This document shows, piece after piece, positions 36,662 through 45,619 of a stretch of DNA of 64,000 nt. The DNA lies in assembly GCA_028291615.1 (NCBI GenBank), contig JAQGHM010000249.1, forward strand, positions 1 through 64,000, given 5' to 3'. Source of the DNA: Phycisphaerales bacterium (GTDB lineage: Bacteria > Planctomycetota > Phycisphaerae > Tepidisphaerales > Tepidisphaeraceae). The notes under the pieces are model-generated. The model was given only the letters and a program-made list of their open reading frames with translations. It was not told where the DNA came from and did not search any database. Position 1 is the stretch's first letter. Every line of letters starts with the position of its first letter. Position numbers and translations under genes: made by a program.

Positions 36662-39600
36662 CTACACCGTCGAGAAGGCGCTCGTCGGGATCACCTGTCG
36701 CGGCATGGTCAGGCTGCTCCACGAGAGTTGCAGGCTGGCGCTGCCATACGCTTCGAAGTATTCGAGGCGGAGGCTGTACTTCTTGCCCGCCTCAAGGTGG
36801 AAGATGGCCGAGCGGTCGGTGGCGGGGTGGCGGGTCCAGTCGTTGATCAGGAGCTGGCCATCGATCCAGAGGCGCACGCCGTCGTCGGCGCGGGTGTAGA
36901 TCGTGTAGTTGCCGGTCGCGGGAGCTTGGAGGAAGCCATCGAAGCGCGCGGAAAAGGTGTCAGGCGCGATCGCGGGAAGCGGCGAGCCGATGCCCCAGTT
37001 GAAGTTGACGTCGCTGACGAAGGCGCTGATCGCGGGGCCAGTCAGATCCTGGGTGTCGTAATAGGTCGCAACCAGGCCGCGCTTGCCAGCCGCCGGTACC
37101 AGGCGAAGCCAATTGAAGTTCCCGGTGACGCCGCTGCGCCCGATCGTGAGCATGTTGAGGCGCAGGAAGTGGAAGCCCACGGACAGCGGCACGCCGCTCT
37201 TCGTGATGGTGCGCCAATTCTGGAACCCACCGGTGTCGGGAACGGTGATCGGGCCGCTGACTTCCTGATCGTCCACGGAGATGGAGAACGTGCCGCCCGC
37301 GCCGAGGCTGGCGACGCGGGCTTCCAAATCGTAGACCCCGGACTCGGTGACGTTGATGCCGTAATCAAGCCACTCGCCCGCCTGGGTGGAGCGGACCATG
37401 TAGCCGCCGCCAGTGTCTTTAGAGACATCAAGATCGACGTCGGCGTCGATGCGGTAGACGTTGCCGGCATTGCCGGGGCTGGCGTCGTGGTAGCTGACGC
37501 CGTCGAGGCCGTTGCCGTGGCTATGGAGGTCGGCGCCGTTGACGCCGCGATCGAAATTCTCGGCTTCGATGATGCCCCCGGGGATGGCGATGGGCTGGTC
37601 GCCGAAAGGGGTGGTGAAGACGCTGTTGAACCGCGCGAGCGCGAACTGTCCGCCCGCGCCGCCCGCGATGAGGTACCGGTTGCTGCCGTCGAGGACGAGG
37701 CCGCCGGGCGTCGCGAAGGGGGGCACGGTGATGTTGGCGACGCCATTGGTTCCGAAGAAGGGATTCACCTGGCCATTCTGGTAGGTGGTTAGCGAAAGCG
37801 TGTCCGGCCCCGAAGCCCCGGCGACGACGGTCGAGCCCCAGCGATCGATGATCAGGCGAGTCACCGGGAAGGGGAGCGGCGTGGTGCCGTTGACGCCGAA
37901 GAAGGTGGTGTCGATCTCGCCCCGCCGGTTGAAGCGGGTGAGGCGCATGTCATTGTTTTCGCCGGACGCCGCGACGATCGCGCCGTCTTCCTGCACGGCG
38001 ATGGCGACGGCGGCGTTGCTGGTCGGGCCGTTGGTGACGATGACCTCGCCACCATTACCGAAGGAGGGATCGAGAATCCCAGAGAAGTGGAAACGCACGA
38101 GCGCGAGCTGGGTGGTGAAGGGTTGGCTGCGGCTGGGGTAGTTGGCCCCGCCGACGATGATGCGGCTGTCGGGCGTGATGGCGATCGAGTAGGGACTGAA
38201 GTCGCCGAGGTCGGCGGTGGTGACGCCGTTGACGCCGAAGGTCGGGTCGAACTTGCCATCGGGCGTCATGCGCGCGACGGCGAGCGCGGATGGGCCCACG
38301 TTGGCGCTGACGCCGGCGATGAGCAGGCGGCCGTCGGCCATGCGGGCGATGTTCGCGCCACCGCGCTGGGCGAAGAGATTGGGATCGGCGACACCGTTGA
38401 CGCCAAAGGTGGTGTCGAGCTTGCCATTGGCATTGAACTGCATGAATCGCGTGCGCTGATCCGTTCCGATGAAGGCGATGACGATGCGACCATCCGACCG
38501 GACGAAGACACGCGTGGGTTCACCAAGGCCGGCCTGGACCTGGCCGCCGACGCCGAAGGTCGGGTCGAGCACGCCGGAGGGAAGGTAGCGGGCGATGGCG
38601 ATGTTCTGGCCATTGCCGAGCGGACCGGCCTGGGCGGTGCCGACGGCAACGATTTTTCCGTCGGATTGCATGGCCACATCGAGCGCGCGAGAGGCGACGG
38701 CGCTCAGGAAGTCCGTGGTGACCAGACCGCCGCGGCCGAAGGTGGTGTCGATCGCGCCGGTGGCCTGATAGCGGACGACGTTGAAGTCTGGGTTGGCGGT
38801 GGCGTCGCTGCCGGCGGCGAGGATCGAGCCGTCAGATCGGACGGCAAAACCAGCGAGCGTTTGTGCGCCGGCGCGAGCGTCGAGTGCGACCCCGTTCTGA
38901 CCGAAGGTGGCGTCGATCGAACCGTTGGCGTTAAAGCGAAGCAGCGCGCGGTCGCTGTCAGTGGATGGGTTTCCGGAGTTGCTGACGGTCGCGCCCAGGA
39001 GGAGTTTATCGCCGGAAAGGACGATCAGGCGATTCGCTTGATCCGACGGTGTGAGGTCTTTGCGGACGAGACCGGCGACGCCGAAGGCGGCATCAGGTTG
39101 TCCGCTCGCGGTGAAACGCCGCAACGTGAAGGCGGCGGCGTCATTGCCTGCGACGATGATGTTGCCGGATGCGAGCAGTGCAGCGGAGGCGATGTGCTCG
39201 CCATTAGCGGAGATGATCGTCTTCCCGCCGACGCCGAACGTGGGGTCGAGCTTGCCGCTCGCATCGTACCGGGCCAGGAGGACACTGCTGCTGGCCGCGC
39301 CGATGCTGGTGTCGCCGACCGCCAGGATCTTATTGCCCATGGCGAGGAAGTCTCGCGGCGCGTCGGCCGCGCCGGCGATGTCACTGACGACGATGCCGCC
39401 GGTGCCGAAGGTGGGGTCGAGCGCTCCGGCAGGGGTGTAGCGCGCAAGGGCGAAATCGGCCGGCGTGGGGCCGGGAGATTGCGTCGATCCACCGACAATG
39501 ATCTTTCCGTCCGCGAGAACGAGAACGCGCTGGGCGAAGTCGTAGCCCTCGATACGGGTCGTGACGACGCCGTTGTTGCCGAAGCCGGCGTCGAGCGAAC

Positions 39601-40069
39601 CGTTAACGTTGTAGCGGACGAGGGCAAACGCATATTCAAGCGCGCCGTTGGCAGCGACGTTGGAGCTAAACCCAGCGGCGAGGATCTTGCCGTCGCTTTG
39701 GAGGGTGATGTCGTTGATCACGTCGTCGAGGCGAATATCCGTGCGGACGCGGCCCTTGTCGCCAAAGGTGGTGTCGAGCGTGCCGTCGGGGTTGTAGCGC
39801 GCGAGGGCGAAGTCGCTTTCGACGCGATCGGTAGACGTGCCGCCGACGATGAACTTACCGTCAGCCTGCACGGCGACGTCGGCGGGCGCGTCGGAGCGCG
39901 ACCCGAGGAAGGCCGTGAGCACTTTGCCGCCCGAGCCGAAGGAGGGATCAGGCATGCCGCCACTGAGGAGGCGGCGGTTTTCAAGGCATTCGAAGATCCC
40001 ACGACGGCTGGCACTGGGGCGACCGATCATGGGACCGTTTCCAAGCGCGGCGGGGTTCCGTGTTCGCAT
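36662..40069 (-). CDS. Delta-60 repeat protein with LEPR-XLL motif, CBM6 and PA14 domains
   Basis: The 1135-residue product starts with a basic segment and ECLENRRLLSG, the LEPR-XLL motif, about 25 residues in. Delta-60 repeats (PDPSFGSGGKV, LDTTFGDKGRV and many more) run to about residue 850. A CBM6-type domain follows (GIIEAENFDRGVNG, GEWLDYGINV, FQNWRTI), then a PA14 domain (GLVATYYDTQDLTG, YTIYTRADDGVRLWIDGQ, YSLRLEYFE). Probably exported and glycan-binding. AAGGAAAGG sits just upstream of the ATG. The 146 bp to mutS hold nothing obvious. Confidence 0.87.
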   Translation of the reverse strand: MRTRNPAALGNGPMIGRPSASRRGIFECLENRRLLSGGMPDPSFGSGGKVLTAFLGSRSDAPADVAVQADGKFIVGGTSTDRVESDFALARYNPDGTLDTTFGDKGRVRTDIRLDDVINDITLQSDGKILAAGFSSNVAANGALEYAFALVRYNVNGSLDAGFGNNGVVTTRIEGYDFAQRVLVLADGKIIVGGSTQSPGPTPADFALARYTPAGALDPTFGTGGIVVSDIAGAADAPRDFLAMGNKILAVGDTSIGAASSSVLLARYDASGKLDPTFGVGGKTIISANGEHIASAALLASGNIIVAGNDAAAFTLRRFTASGQPDAAFGVAGLVRKDLTPSDQANRLIVLSGDKLLLGATVSNSGNPSTDSDRALLRFNANGSIDATFGQNGVALDARAGAQTLAGFAVRSDGSILAAGSDATANPDFNVVRYQATGAIDTTFGRGGLVTTDFLSAVASRALDVAMQSDGKIVAVGTAQAGPLGNGQNIAIARYLPSGVLDPTFGVGGQVQAGLGEPTRVFVRSDGRIVIAFIGTDQRTRFMQFNANGKLDTTFGVNGVADPNLFAQRGGANIARMADGRLLIAGVSANVGPSALAVARMTPDGKFDPTFGVNGVTTADLGDFSPYSIAITPDSRIIVGGANYPSRSQPFTTQLALVRFHFSGILDPSFGNGGEVIVTNGPTSNAAVAIAVQEDGAIVAASGENNDMRLTRFNRRGEIDTTFFGVNGTTPLPFPVTRLIIDRWGSTVVAGASGPDTLSLTTYQNGQVNPFFGTNGVANITVPPFATPGGLVLDGSNRYLIAGGAGGQFALARFNSVFTTPFGDQPIAIPGGIIEAENFDRGVNGADLHSHGNGLDGVSYHDASPGNAGNVYRIDADVDLDVSKDTGGGYMVRSTQAGEWLDYGINVTESGVYDLEARVASLGAGGTFSISVDDQEVSGPITVPDTGGFQNWRTITKSGVPLSVGFHFLRLNMLTIGRSGVTGNFNWLRLVPAAGKRGLVATYYDTQDLTGPAISAFVSDVNFNWGIGSPLPAIAPDTFSARFDGFLQAPATGNYTIYTRADDGVRLWIDGQLLINDWTRHPATDRSAIFHLEAGKKYSLRLEYFEAYGSASLQLSWSSLTMPRQVIPTSAFSTV

Positions 40070-40332
40070 GACGACCTTTCCTTTGGTCAGTGAACTTCCG
40101 TGTGATGCTCAGATATGTATTTCGCGCGAACGACAGCGATGGACATGAGAGGCTTCTCTAAATTATGGACGCTGCAACTGGCCCATCGCGCTACAAAAAT
40201 GATTTGGGAACGAATGCGTGAGGTGCGGAAATTCAGGTTGTGCGCTCGTGCCCCGCGCGAGCGGTCGGCGCACGTCCGATAAGGAAGCGGTCCCATAAGA
40301 GCGTCGAGGTCAGCCAAGCCCGGGCCCGTTGG

Positions 40333-40360
40333 TTGTTAAATTGGGATGGATGGGTAGAAT
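40333..40360 (+). promoter_or_regulatory. Candidate promoter in the gene-free stretch 40070-40597
   Basis: TTGTTA, a 16-bp spacer and TAGAAT point toward the FlgM-like gene, with a leader of about 230 nt. Apart from this I see no gene, RNA or repeat in the 528 bp. Confidence 0.3.
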
Positions 40361-40597
40361 AAACAGCTTCTGATGAGGGCAAAATGCGCCGATGCGCGGG
40401 ATTATTTTGCGCGACGGGTGGTTCCAGCGAGTGTAAGTCTTTGTAAATTATGAGGATGGGTTGAGCGGAGGTCGGGCTCACGGGGCTCAAGAATTGCTCT
40501 GGGACGTTCCGATACTTTTCTTACCGGCGAAGGCGCTGGTGGCGGCGATGGAATCGACCGGCCGGACAGGAAACACTTTTAACTCGGGGTCCGAAAT

Positions 40598-40876
40598 ATG
40601 AATCCGATCAACAACGTTGGCAGCAACAGTCCGATCCAGAAGATCACCTCCACGCCGGTGCAGAAGGAGACGCCCGCCGCCGCACCGAGCAAGCCGTCAT
40701 TGGCGGATCGCGTGGAACTCTCGGGTGTGGGGCATTTGCTGGGGGCGCTGAAATCGAACGACATCCGCGCCGACAAGGTGGCGGCGGTGAAGGCGCAGAT
40801 CGATGCGGGGACTTACGAGGATGACAAGAAGATCGATGTGGCGGTGGATCGGCTGCTCGAGGATCTGAGCAAGTAA
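40598..40876 (+). CDS. FlgM-like anti-sigma factor
   Basis: The 92-residue product has a disordered Pro/Ser/Thr-rich N-terminus. The C-terminal half, DIRADKVAAVKAQIDAGTY and then DVAVDRLLEDL, matches FlgM, which holds sigma-28 inactive until the flagellar hook is complete. Length fits. No flagellar gene lies in the window, so the partner is unknown. No strong Shine-Dalgarno before the ATG. Confidence 0.78.
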   Translation: MNPINNVGSNSPIQKITSTPVQKETPAAAPSKPSLADRVELSGVGHLLGALKSNDIRADKVAAVKAQIDAGTYEDDKKIDVAVDRLLEDLSK

Positions 40877-40885
40877 CCAGAGCCT

Positions 40886-41239
40886 TCATTTGACTGGGTG
40901 AAGTTCGCACCAGTCTTCTTTGCAGAAGAGGACGTTGCGCTCGGAGACGTAGACGGGGGGGATCAGTTGCAGTTCCTTGTAGATCGCGTGCGGGTCGAAG
41001 GCCGGCTGGAGGTGGATCTCCAGCGGCATGTCGGGTCCGTGCTGGCCGACGCGGTAGACCTGGTGGCCGGCGGCTTCGAGGTATTGCAGTGCCGGCTTGA
41101 GGTGTTCGCAGACGTTTTCGTTGGCGTAGGCGGTGTCGTGGCTGGCCTTGCCGCGATGGCGGGCGCGCACGACGACGACCATGACGATCGCGGCGAGGAG
41201 CACGGCGAGCACTTGGAGGATGTCGGTGAGGTGGGGCAT
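40886..41239 (-). CDS. Single-pass membrane protein of unknown function
   Basis: The 117-residue product has an N-terminal helix (ILQVLAVLLAAIVMVVVV), then a soluble domain (HLKPALQYLEAAGHQVYRVG, PVYVSERNVLFCKEDWCELH). No family recognised. It is convergent with the FlgM-like gene (9 bp) and preceded by a dyad repeat. Confidence 0.65.
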   Translation of the reverse strand: MPHLTDILQVLAVLLAAIVMVVVVRARHRGKASHDTAYANENVCEHLKPALQYLEAAGHQVYRVGQHGPDMPLEIHLQPAFDPHAIYKELQLIPPVYVSERNVLFCKEDWCELHPVK

Positions 41240-41248
41240 GGGGATGCA

Positions 41249-41317
41249 TGAAACATGAAGACGTGAAACATGAAGAGGCGTGATCGACGCTCTTCACGTT
41301 TCATGTTTCATGTTTCA
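41249..41317. repeat. TGAAACATG-type inverted repeat overlapping the argJ stop codon
   Basis: The left side is built of TGAAACATGAAG and CGTGAAACATGAAGAG; the right side is its approximate complement (CTCTTCACG, TTTCATGTTTCATGTTTCA). The loop is about 12 nt. The right end supplies the TGA stop of argJ. Confidence 0.65.
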
Positions 41318-42535
41318 GGTGTGGTAATCCGCGTTGATCGTCACGTAATCTTTCGAGAGATCGCAGGTCCATACGGTGGCGTCGGACTTGCCTAACCGGC
41401 AGGTGAGATCGACTTTGACTTCGGGGGCTTTGAGGGAATCGCTTACTGCGACCGCATCGAACGGGAGCGGCTGACCGTTCTTGAAGACGACGGTGCCCTG
41501 TAAAGTGAGCGTGGCCTTGTCGGGGTCGAAGGGGACGCCTGCCAAGCCGGCGGCGGAGACGATGCGGCCCCAGTTGGGGTCGTTGCCGTTCATGGCGCAT
41601 TTGACCAAGGGGGAGTTGGCGATGGCGCGGGCCATGGCTTGCGCGTGCTTGGTCGTCTTGGCTTGGCGGACGGTGATGGTGACGACCTTGGTAGCGCCTT
41701 CGCCGTCGGCGGCGATCTGGTAGGCGAGGAACTGGCAGACGTTTTTCATCGCGGCGGCGAAGGAGGCGATCGCTTTGGCGCCGGCGATTTTTGCGCCCGA
41801 TACGCCCGACGCGAGCAGCACGGCGGTGTCGTTGGTGCTGGTGTGGTCGTCGATGGTGACGGAGTTGAACGATTCGTCAGTCGCCTGCTGCATCAGCTTT
41901 TTCAGCACTGGAGCGGTAATGAGCGCGTCGGTGGTGAGGTAGGCGAGCAGGGTGGCATGCGGGGCGGCGGTGGCCATGCGCGGGCCGATCATGCCGGCGC
42001 CTTTGCAGACGCCGGCGAGGGTGACGGTCTGCTTGCCGATCGTGAAGGTGGTGGCGGCGGTTTTTCGGCGGGTGTCGGTGGTCATGATCGCGTCGCCGAA
42101 GAGGTGGGCGTGCTCGGCGGAATCGCCGAGGTATAGGCCGGCCTCGGCGATGCCGCGCTCGATCTTCTGCATCGGCAGGAGGTGGCCGATGATGCCGGTG
42201 GAGGAGGGGAGGATCTCGGTCGGTTTGCAGCGGGCGACGTTTGCGGCGAGATCGCACATGCGCAGGGCGTCCTTTTCGCCTTGCTTGCCGGTGCAGGCGT
42301 TGGCGTTGCCGGAGTTGACGACGACGCCGCGGAGTTTGCCCGAGGCGATGTGCTTGCGCCCGATCTTCACCGGGGCGGCAAAGACCTTGTTGGTGGTGAA
42401 GGCGGCGGCAGCGGTTGCGGCGGTGGCGGCGCGGCAGATGAGGAGGCCGATATCGGGGGTCTGGCGGGTCTTGATGCCGGCGTAGATCCCGGAGGCGACG
42501 AAGCCTTTGGGGGAGAGCAGGTGGAGGTCGGACAT
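41315..42535 (-). CDS. argJ: Bifunctional ornithine acetyltransferase/N-acetylglutamate synthase
   Basis: The 406-residue product transfers acetyl from N-acetylornithine to glutamate in the cyclic arginine pathway. Family motifs are VVVNSGNANACTG, EILPSSTGIIG, VCKGAGMIGP and SFNSVTIDDHTSTND. ArgJ cleaves itself before a Thr. Here two A-T sites lie nearby, A188-T189 (PRMATAAP) and A194-T195 (PHATLLAYLTTDA); the second aligns with the usual cleavage site, so five or six residues are inserted before it. Whether it has synthase activity as well cannot be read. Confidence 0.94.
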   Translation of the reverse strand: MSDLHLLSPKGFVASGIYAGIKTRQTPDIGLLICRAATAATAAAAFTTNKVFAAPVKIGRKHIASGKLRGVVVNSGNANACTGKQGEKDALRMCDLAANVARCKPTEILPSSTGIIGHLLPMQKIERGIAEAGLYLGDSAEHAHLFGDAIMTTDTRRKTAATTFTIGKQTVTLAGVCKGAGMIGPRMATAAPHATLLAYLTTDALITAPVLKKLMQQATDESFNSVTIDDHTSTNDTAVLLASGVSGAKIAGAKAIASFAAAMKNVCQFLAYQIAADGEGATKVVTITVRQAKTTKHAQAMARAIANSPLVKCAMNGNDPNWGRIVSAAGLAGVPFDPDKATLTLQGTVVFKNGQPLPFDAVAVSDSLKAPEVKVDLTCRLGKSDATVWTCDLSKDYVTINADYHT

Positions 42536-42672
42536 TGGCGCGTTCCAAGGTTAAAGCAGGGGCGGGAGAGTACGGGAAAGGGGCGGGTTTTTCCAGACGA
42601 ATGCCTGCGTGGTCGGTCATTACCGGTGGCCGTTCCGTAATTCGACTCGATCAGGACTTGGACGCGCGGCAG

Positions 42673-43521
42673 TTAGACCGGTCGGTCAGAGATAGGCACG
42701 TGCAGCGTCAGCAGCGCGTCGATCCGCCGGTACTCTCGTGAATGAGAACGGTCGAGCACGTCCGTCAAGGCGGTTGCGTCGTTCTTCCCGCCGCCGGTAA
42801 AGAGGACGTCGGCGCCCGCACCGCCATCGAGAAAATCGTTGCCGTCCTGGCCGAGGAGGCGGTCGTCACCCGCGCCCCCGACGAGCGTATCGTCTCCTTG
42901 TTGGCCGAAGAGCCAGTCGTCGCCGTTGCCGCCGTCGATCAAGTCATCGCCGCGTCCCCCCAGGAGCGTGTCCTTGCCGCCCATGCCGAGGATCGTGTCG
43001 CGCCCCGGCCCGCCCCACGCGCGGTCGTCGGCATCGGTAAGTTGGATGAAATCGCGGCCGGCGCCGCCGTTGGCGTGGCAGGAGCCGTTGGTCGCGATAA
43101 TTGTGTCGTTTCCGGTGTTCCCCTCAAGCTCGCTGAGGATGCTGCCCGACCCGCGCAGCGTGTCCTCCCCCGCGCCGCCCGATCCGACGAAGCGGGCGCT
43201 GTTGCTCTCGAGCAGGTCGTTCCCGTCGCCCCCGATCATCTCGACGCTGATCCCATTGTAGACGTCGTTGAAGCGGATCGTGTCATTGCCACCCATGCCG
43301 TCCAATCGCACCCATTGGATGCGATGCGCCGGGCGCTTGGAATCAAAGTTATACAAGAGCGGAACTTCATTATTGACGCTGATCTTCACGCCGCCGGGAA
43401 CGACGTTTAGGACAATCAGATCGTCGCCTGGGTTAGCCTCGACTCTCAGAATGCCGGCGTCCTTAAAACCCGCCGTGGTCAGGAGCGTCCGGGATTCCAG
43501 GGATTCGCATCGCGCGATCAT
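42673..43521 (-). CDS. RTX (hemolysin-type calcium-binding) protein with LEPR-XLL-like motif
   Basis: About 282 residues. The start is ATG 43521 with AAGGAGG at ideal distance; the longer open frame is not supported. The N-terminus is MIARCESLESRTLLTTAG, a LEPR-XLL variant. From about residue 95 onward, RTX nonapeptides follow (GGDGNDLLES, GGRGDDLIDGGNGDD, GGAGDDRLLGQDGND). Calcium-dependent beta-roll, secreted or surface-bound. Confidence 0.87.
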   Translation of the reverse strand: MIARCESLESRTLLTTAGFKDAGILRVEANPGDDLIVLNVVPGGVKISVNNEVPLLYNFDSKRPAHRIQWVRLDGMGGNDTIRFNDVYNGISVEMIGGDGNDLLESNSARFVGSGGAGEDTLRGSGSILSELEGNTGNDTIIATNGSCHANGGAGRDFIQLTDADDRAWGGPGRDTILGMGGKDTLLGGRGDDLIDGGNGDDWLFGQQGDDTLVGGAGDDRLLGQDGNDFLDGGAGADVLFTGGGKNDATALTDVLDRSHSREYRRIDALLTLHVPISDRPV

Positions 43522-43599
43522 TTGAGCCCTCCTTTGATTGGCTGGAACCATGGTAATGTACAGTCTGCCAAATGGCACGAATATTCCGTCAACCGCACC

Positions 43600-43818
43600 A
43601 TGAAGCCGAAACGAAAACGCCGCCCCCGCCGCCCCAGGGATGAAGGGCGTTACACCTGCCCCACCTGCGGGGAATCGATCGTCATCCCGCTGGATCGTTC
43701 GGGCGGGGCAGATCAGTCGTATGGGGAGGACTGCCCCGTCTGCTGCAATCCGAACTTGATTCACGTGGAGTTCGACCCGGCGTGGGAGACGCCGCGCGTC
43801 TGGGCGGAGGCAGAATGA
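43600..43818 (+). CDS. CPXCG-motif cysteine-rich protein
   Basis: The 72-residue product has a basic N-terminus, then YTCPTCGESIVIPLD and YGEDCPVCCNPNLIHVEFD, giving two C-x2-C knuckles that likely bind zinc. This matches the short CPXCG family of unknown role. It is divergent from the RTX gene by 78 bp; the 20 bp after it lead to a convergent gene. Confidence 0.82.
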   Translation: MKPKRKRRPRRPRDEGRYTCPTCGESIVIPLDRSGGADQSYGEDCPVCCNPNLIHVEFDPAWETPRVWAEAE

Positions 43819-43838
43819 CGGCGGAGGGGCTGCACCGA

Positions 43839-45410
43839 TTATTCTTGTTCGCTGCGGAGGACTGGGAGGTTGGGGATGGTTAGCGTGCCGTTCCAAATCT
43901 CGTACAGGTCGATGGTGTCGCGGGCGACGGTGGGGCTGGCGCGGAGGACGATGGCGATGGCGGAAGGGGGGGCGGGTACGTCGTTGGTATTGATGCCAAA
44001 ATTGTGGTCTTCCCCGGCGTTGGAATAGACGCTGCCGATCCGGTGCTCCTTGTTGGCGTAAAGGGCGAAGACCTCGAAGGCGATGTTGACGGGCGGGGAC
44101 CTGATCGCGATCGTCATCGCGAGGCGGTCGTATCCCTTGTCGCTGGCGCGCACGTCGTTCACGTTAATCGATTGCCGGATGGCGTCGACTGCGGCGGGGT
44201 CGTCGATCAGGGTGATGTCGTCGCGCGTCGTGGCGGGGAGGGCAAGGAACGGGGCCGAGAGCGTGATCGTGCGGGACCAAAAGGGCGTGGCCGTGTGCTC
44301 GTCCGGAGCCGGATACGCGCCGACAAACGCGGAGGTTTTTAGCGTCACGTGCACGACGTGCTTGCCCGGCTGCTCGACGGCGATCGAACCGCCGCTGGCG
44401 CCGCCCATGAAGCCGTTGCCGGTGATGGAGCTGCCCTGGGGTTGCGGCGGGTTGTCATCGACGGCGATGGCGAGGAGTTGGTCGCGGGACCACCAGCCGC
44501 GGTCGGGGCCTTTGCCGCCGTAATGTACCGAGAATGGGAGACGCTGGCCGGCGATCATCTCCTGGCGAACCTTGAGCGAAGGGGACATCGCCTGGGTGAA
44601 GAATCGTTCGTGGTGGGCGGGGGCAAGCTGGTTGGCGGCGGCGCGGTCGCCCAGGAAATTCAGCAGCCAGTGGATCGCGAGCGATCTCGCGCTGGCGGCC
44701 TGGGCGCCCAGCGCCAGTTGTTCGAGCTGATCCAATTGAGATGGGCTTAGCAGCGCGTGACCCATTAGGTCGTCCAGGTCGCTCCCGGCGACCACGACCG
44801 GGACGTAGTTATTCCCCTGCAGGTCGGCGAGGAGGCTGGTGAAGACGACGTTCTTCTGTGCGTCGCTGAGTTTGGCGTATCGCGCGACGACGTGATTGCG
44901 GAAGGCATCGTCGCCGCTGCGGGCGATGATGCGGACGATGGCGGCGTCGAGCTTCGCCTTGTCGGCGTCGGAGAGCTGATGGGTGGCGAAGCGGCGGGTG
45001 AGCTCAAGCCAGGCGCGGTCGCGCGTCTGGGCGTCGGTCGATTCGAAGTTGTGCAGCACCCAGAAGAGCGGCTTGTGCGCGTCCCAGTCGATTTCGAGGA
45101 GGCCGGGTTTGAAGCCGACCGTGGTGCAGCCAATGCCAATCAGCGCGACGATGATGCCTAGGAACGCGAGAGATTTGCGGCGGACGCGGCGGCCTTTGAC
45201 GATCGTGCGCGAGGTGAGGAAGTTGCCGCACTCGGGGCAGCGGTCGGTCTGGATCCCTTCGAGGCTGTACCCGCAGCGGCGGCAATGCGGGGCCTTGCCG
45301 GTGCCGCGCGGGAACCAGCCGTAGCGAATCAGGAAGGCGGCCACGTGCACCAGCAGGATGCCGAGGAAGAGCGGGCCGGCAAGGATCGTGGATGAGGCTG
45401 ACGGATTCAT
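43839..45410 (-). CDS. Membrane protein with N-terminal zinc ribbon, unknown function
   Basis: The 523-residue product has a first helix (AGPLFLGILLVHVAAFLI), a zinc ribbon (CRRCGYSLEGIQTDRCPECG), and a second helix (SLAFLGIIVALIGIGC). A large, probably extracytoplasmic, helical-repeat region follows (residues 105-290), and then a beta-rich C-terminus. The ribbon is the same type as in the protein at 27495-28070. Function not recognised. Divergent from the TraB-like gene by about 210 bp that hold a TATAAT at 45523. Confidence 0.72.
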   Translation of the reverse strand: MNPSASSTILAGPLFLGILLVHVAAFLIRYGWFPRGTGKAPHCRRCGYSLEGIQTDRCPECGNFLTSRTIVKGRRVRRKSLAFLGIIVALIGIGCTTVGFKPGLLEIDWDAHKPLFWVLHNFESTDAQTRDRAWLELTRRFATHQLSDADKAKLDAAIVRIIARSGDDAFRNHVVARYAKLSDAQKNVVFTSLLADLQGNNYVPVVVAGSDLDDLMGHALLSPSQLDQLEQLALGAQAASARSLAIHWLLNFLGDRAAANQLAPAHHERFFTQAMSPSLKVRQEMIAGQRLPFSVHYGGKGPDRGWWSRDQLLAIAVDDNPPQPQGSSITGNGFMGGASGGSIAVEQPGKHVVHVTLKTSAFVGAYPAPDEHTATPFWSRTITLSAPFLALPATTRDDITLIDDPAAVDAIRQSINVNDVRASDKGYDRLAMTIAIRSPPVNIAFEVFALYANKEHRIGSVYSNAGEDHNFGINTNDVPAPPSAIAIVLRASPTVARDTIDLYEIWNGTLTIPNLPVLRSEQE

Positions 45411-45619
45411 GGAGGTGGGATTGGCAAGGTATCAGGTTCGCCCGCCGGACGCACGGATCAGGTGACTGTAAGGCAGGTTGTGTTCGGTCGGGAAGTGGAA
45501 AGGTTGTCGCTTGGGGCCGCGTTATAATAATGGGCCTAAACTTCCTTGCCGTTTGCGTTGGCCAATGGCAAACTGGTTGGTGCGCCTTGGGAAGGTTGGA
45601 CTTAGCTTAGGAGTCCGTT

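Noticed and set aside
40233-40490. Leftward 85-codon frame in the 40070-40597 gap
   Set aside because: No ribosome site, no recognisable sequence, and G+C pattern unlike neighbouring genes.
40480-40530. Sigma-28 promoter before the FlgM-like gene
   Set aside because: The -35 match is poor and the spacing is off; mentioned only as a loose resemblance.
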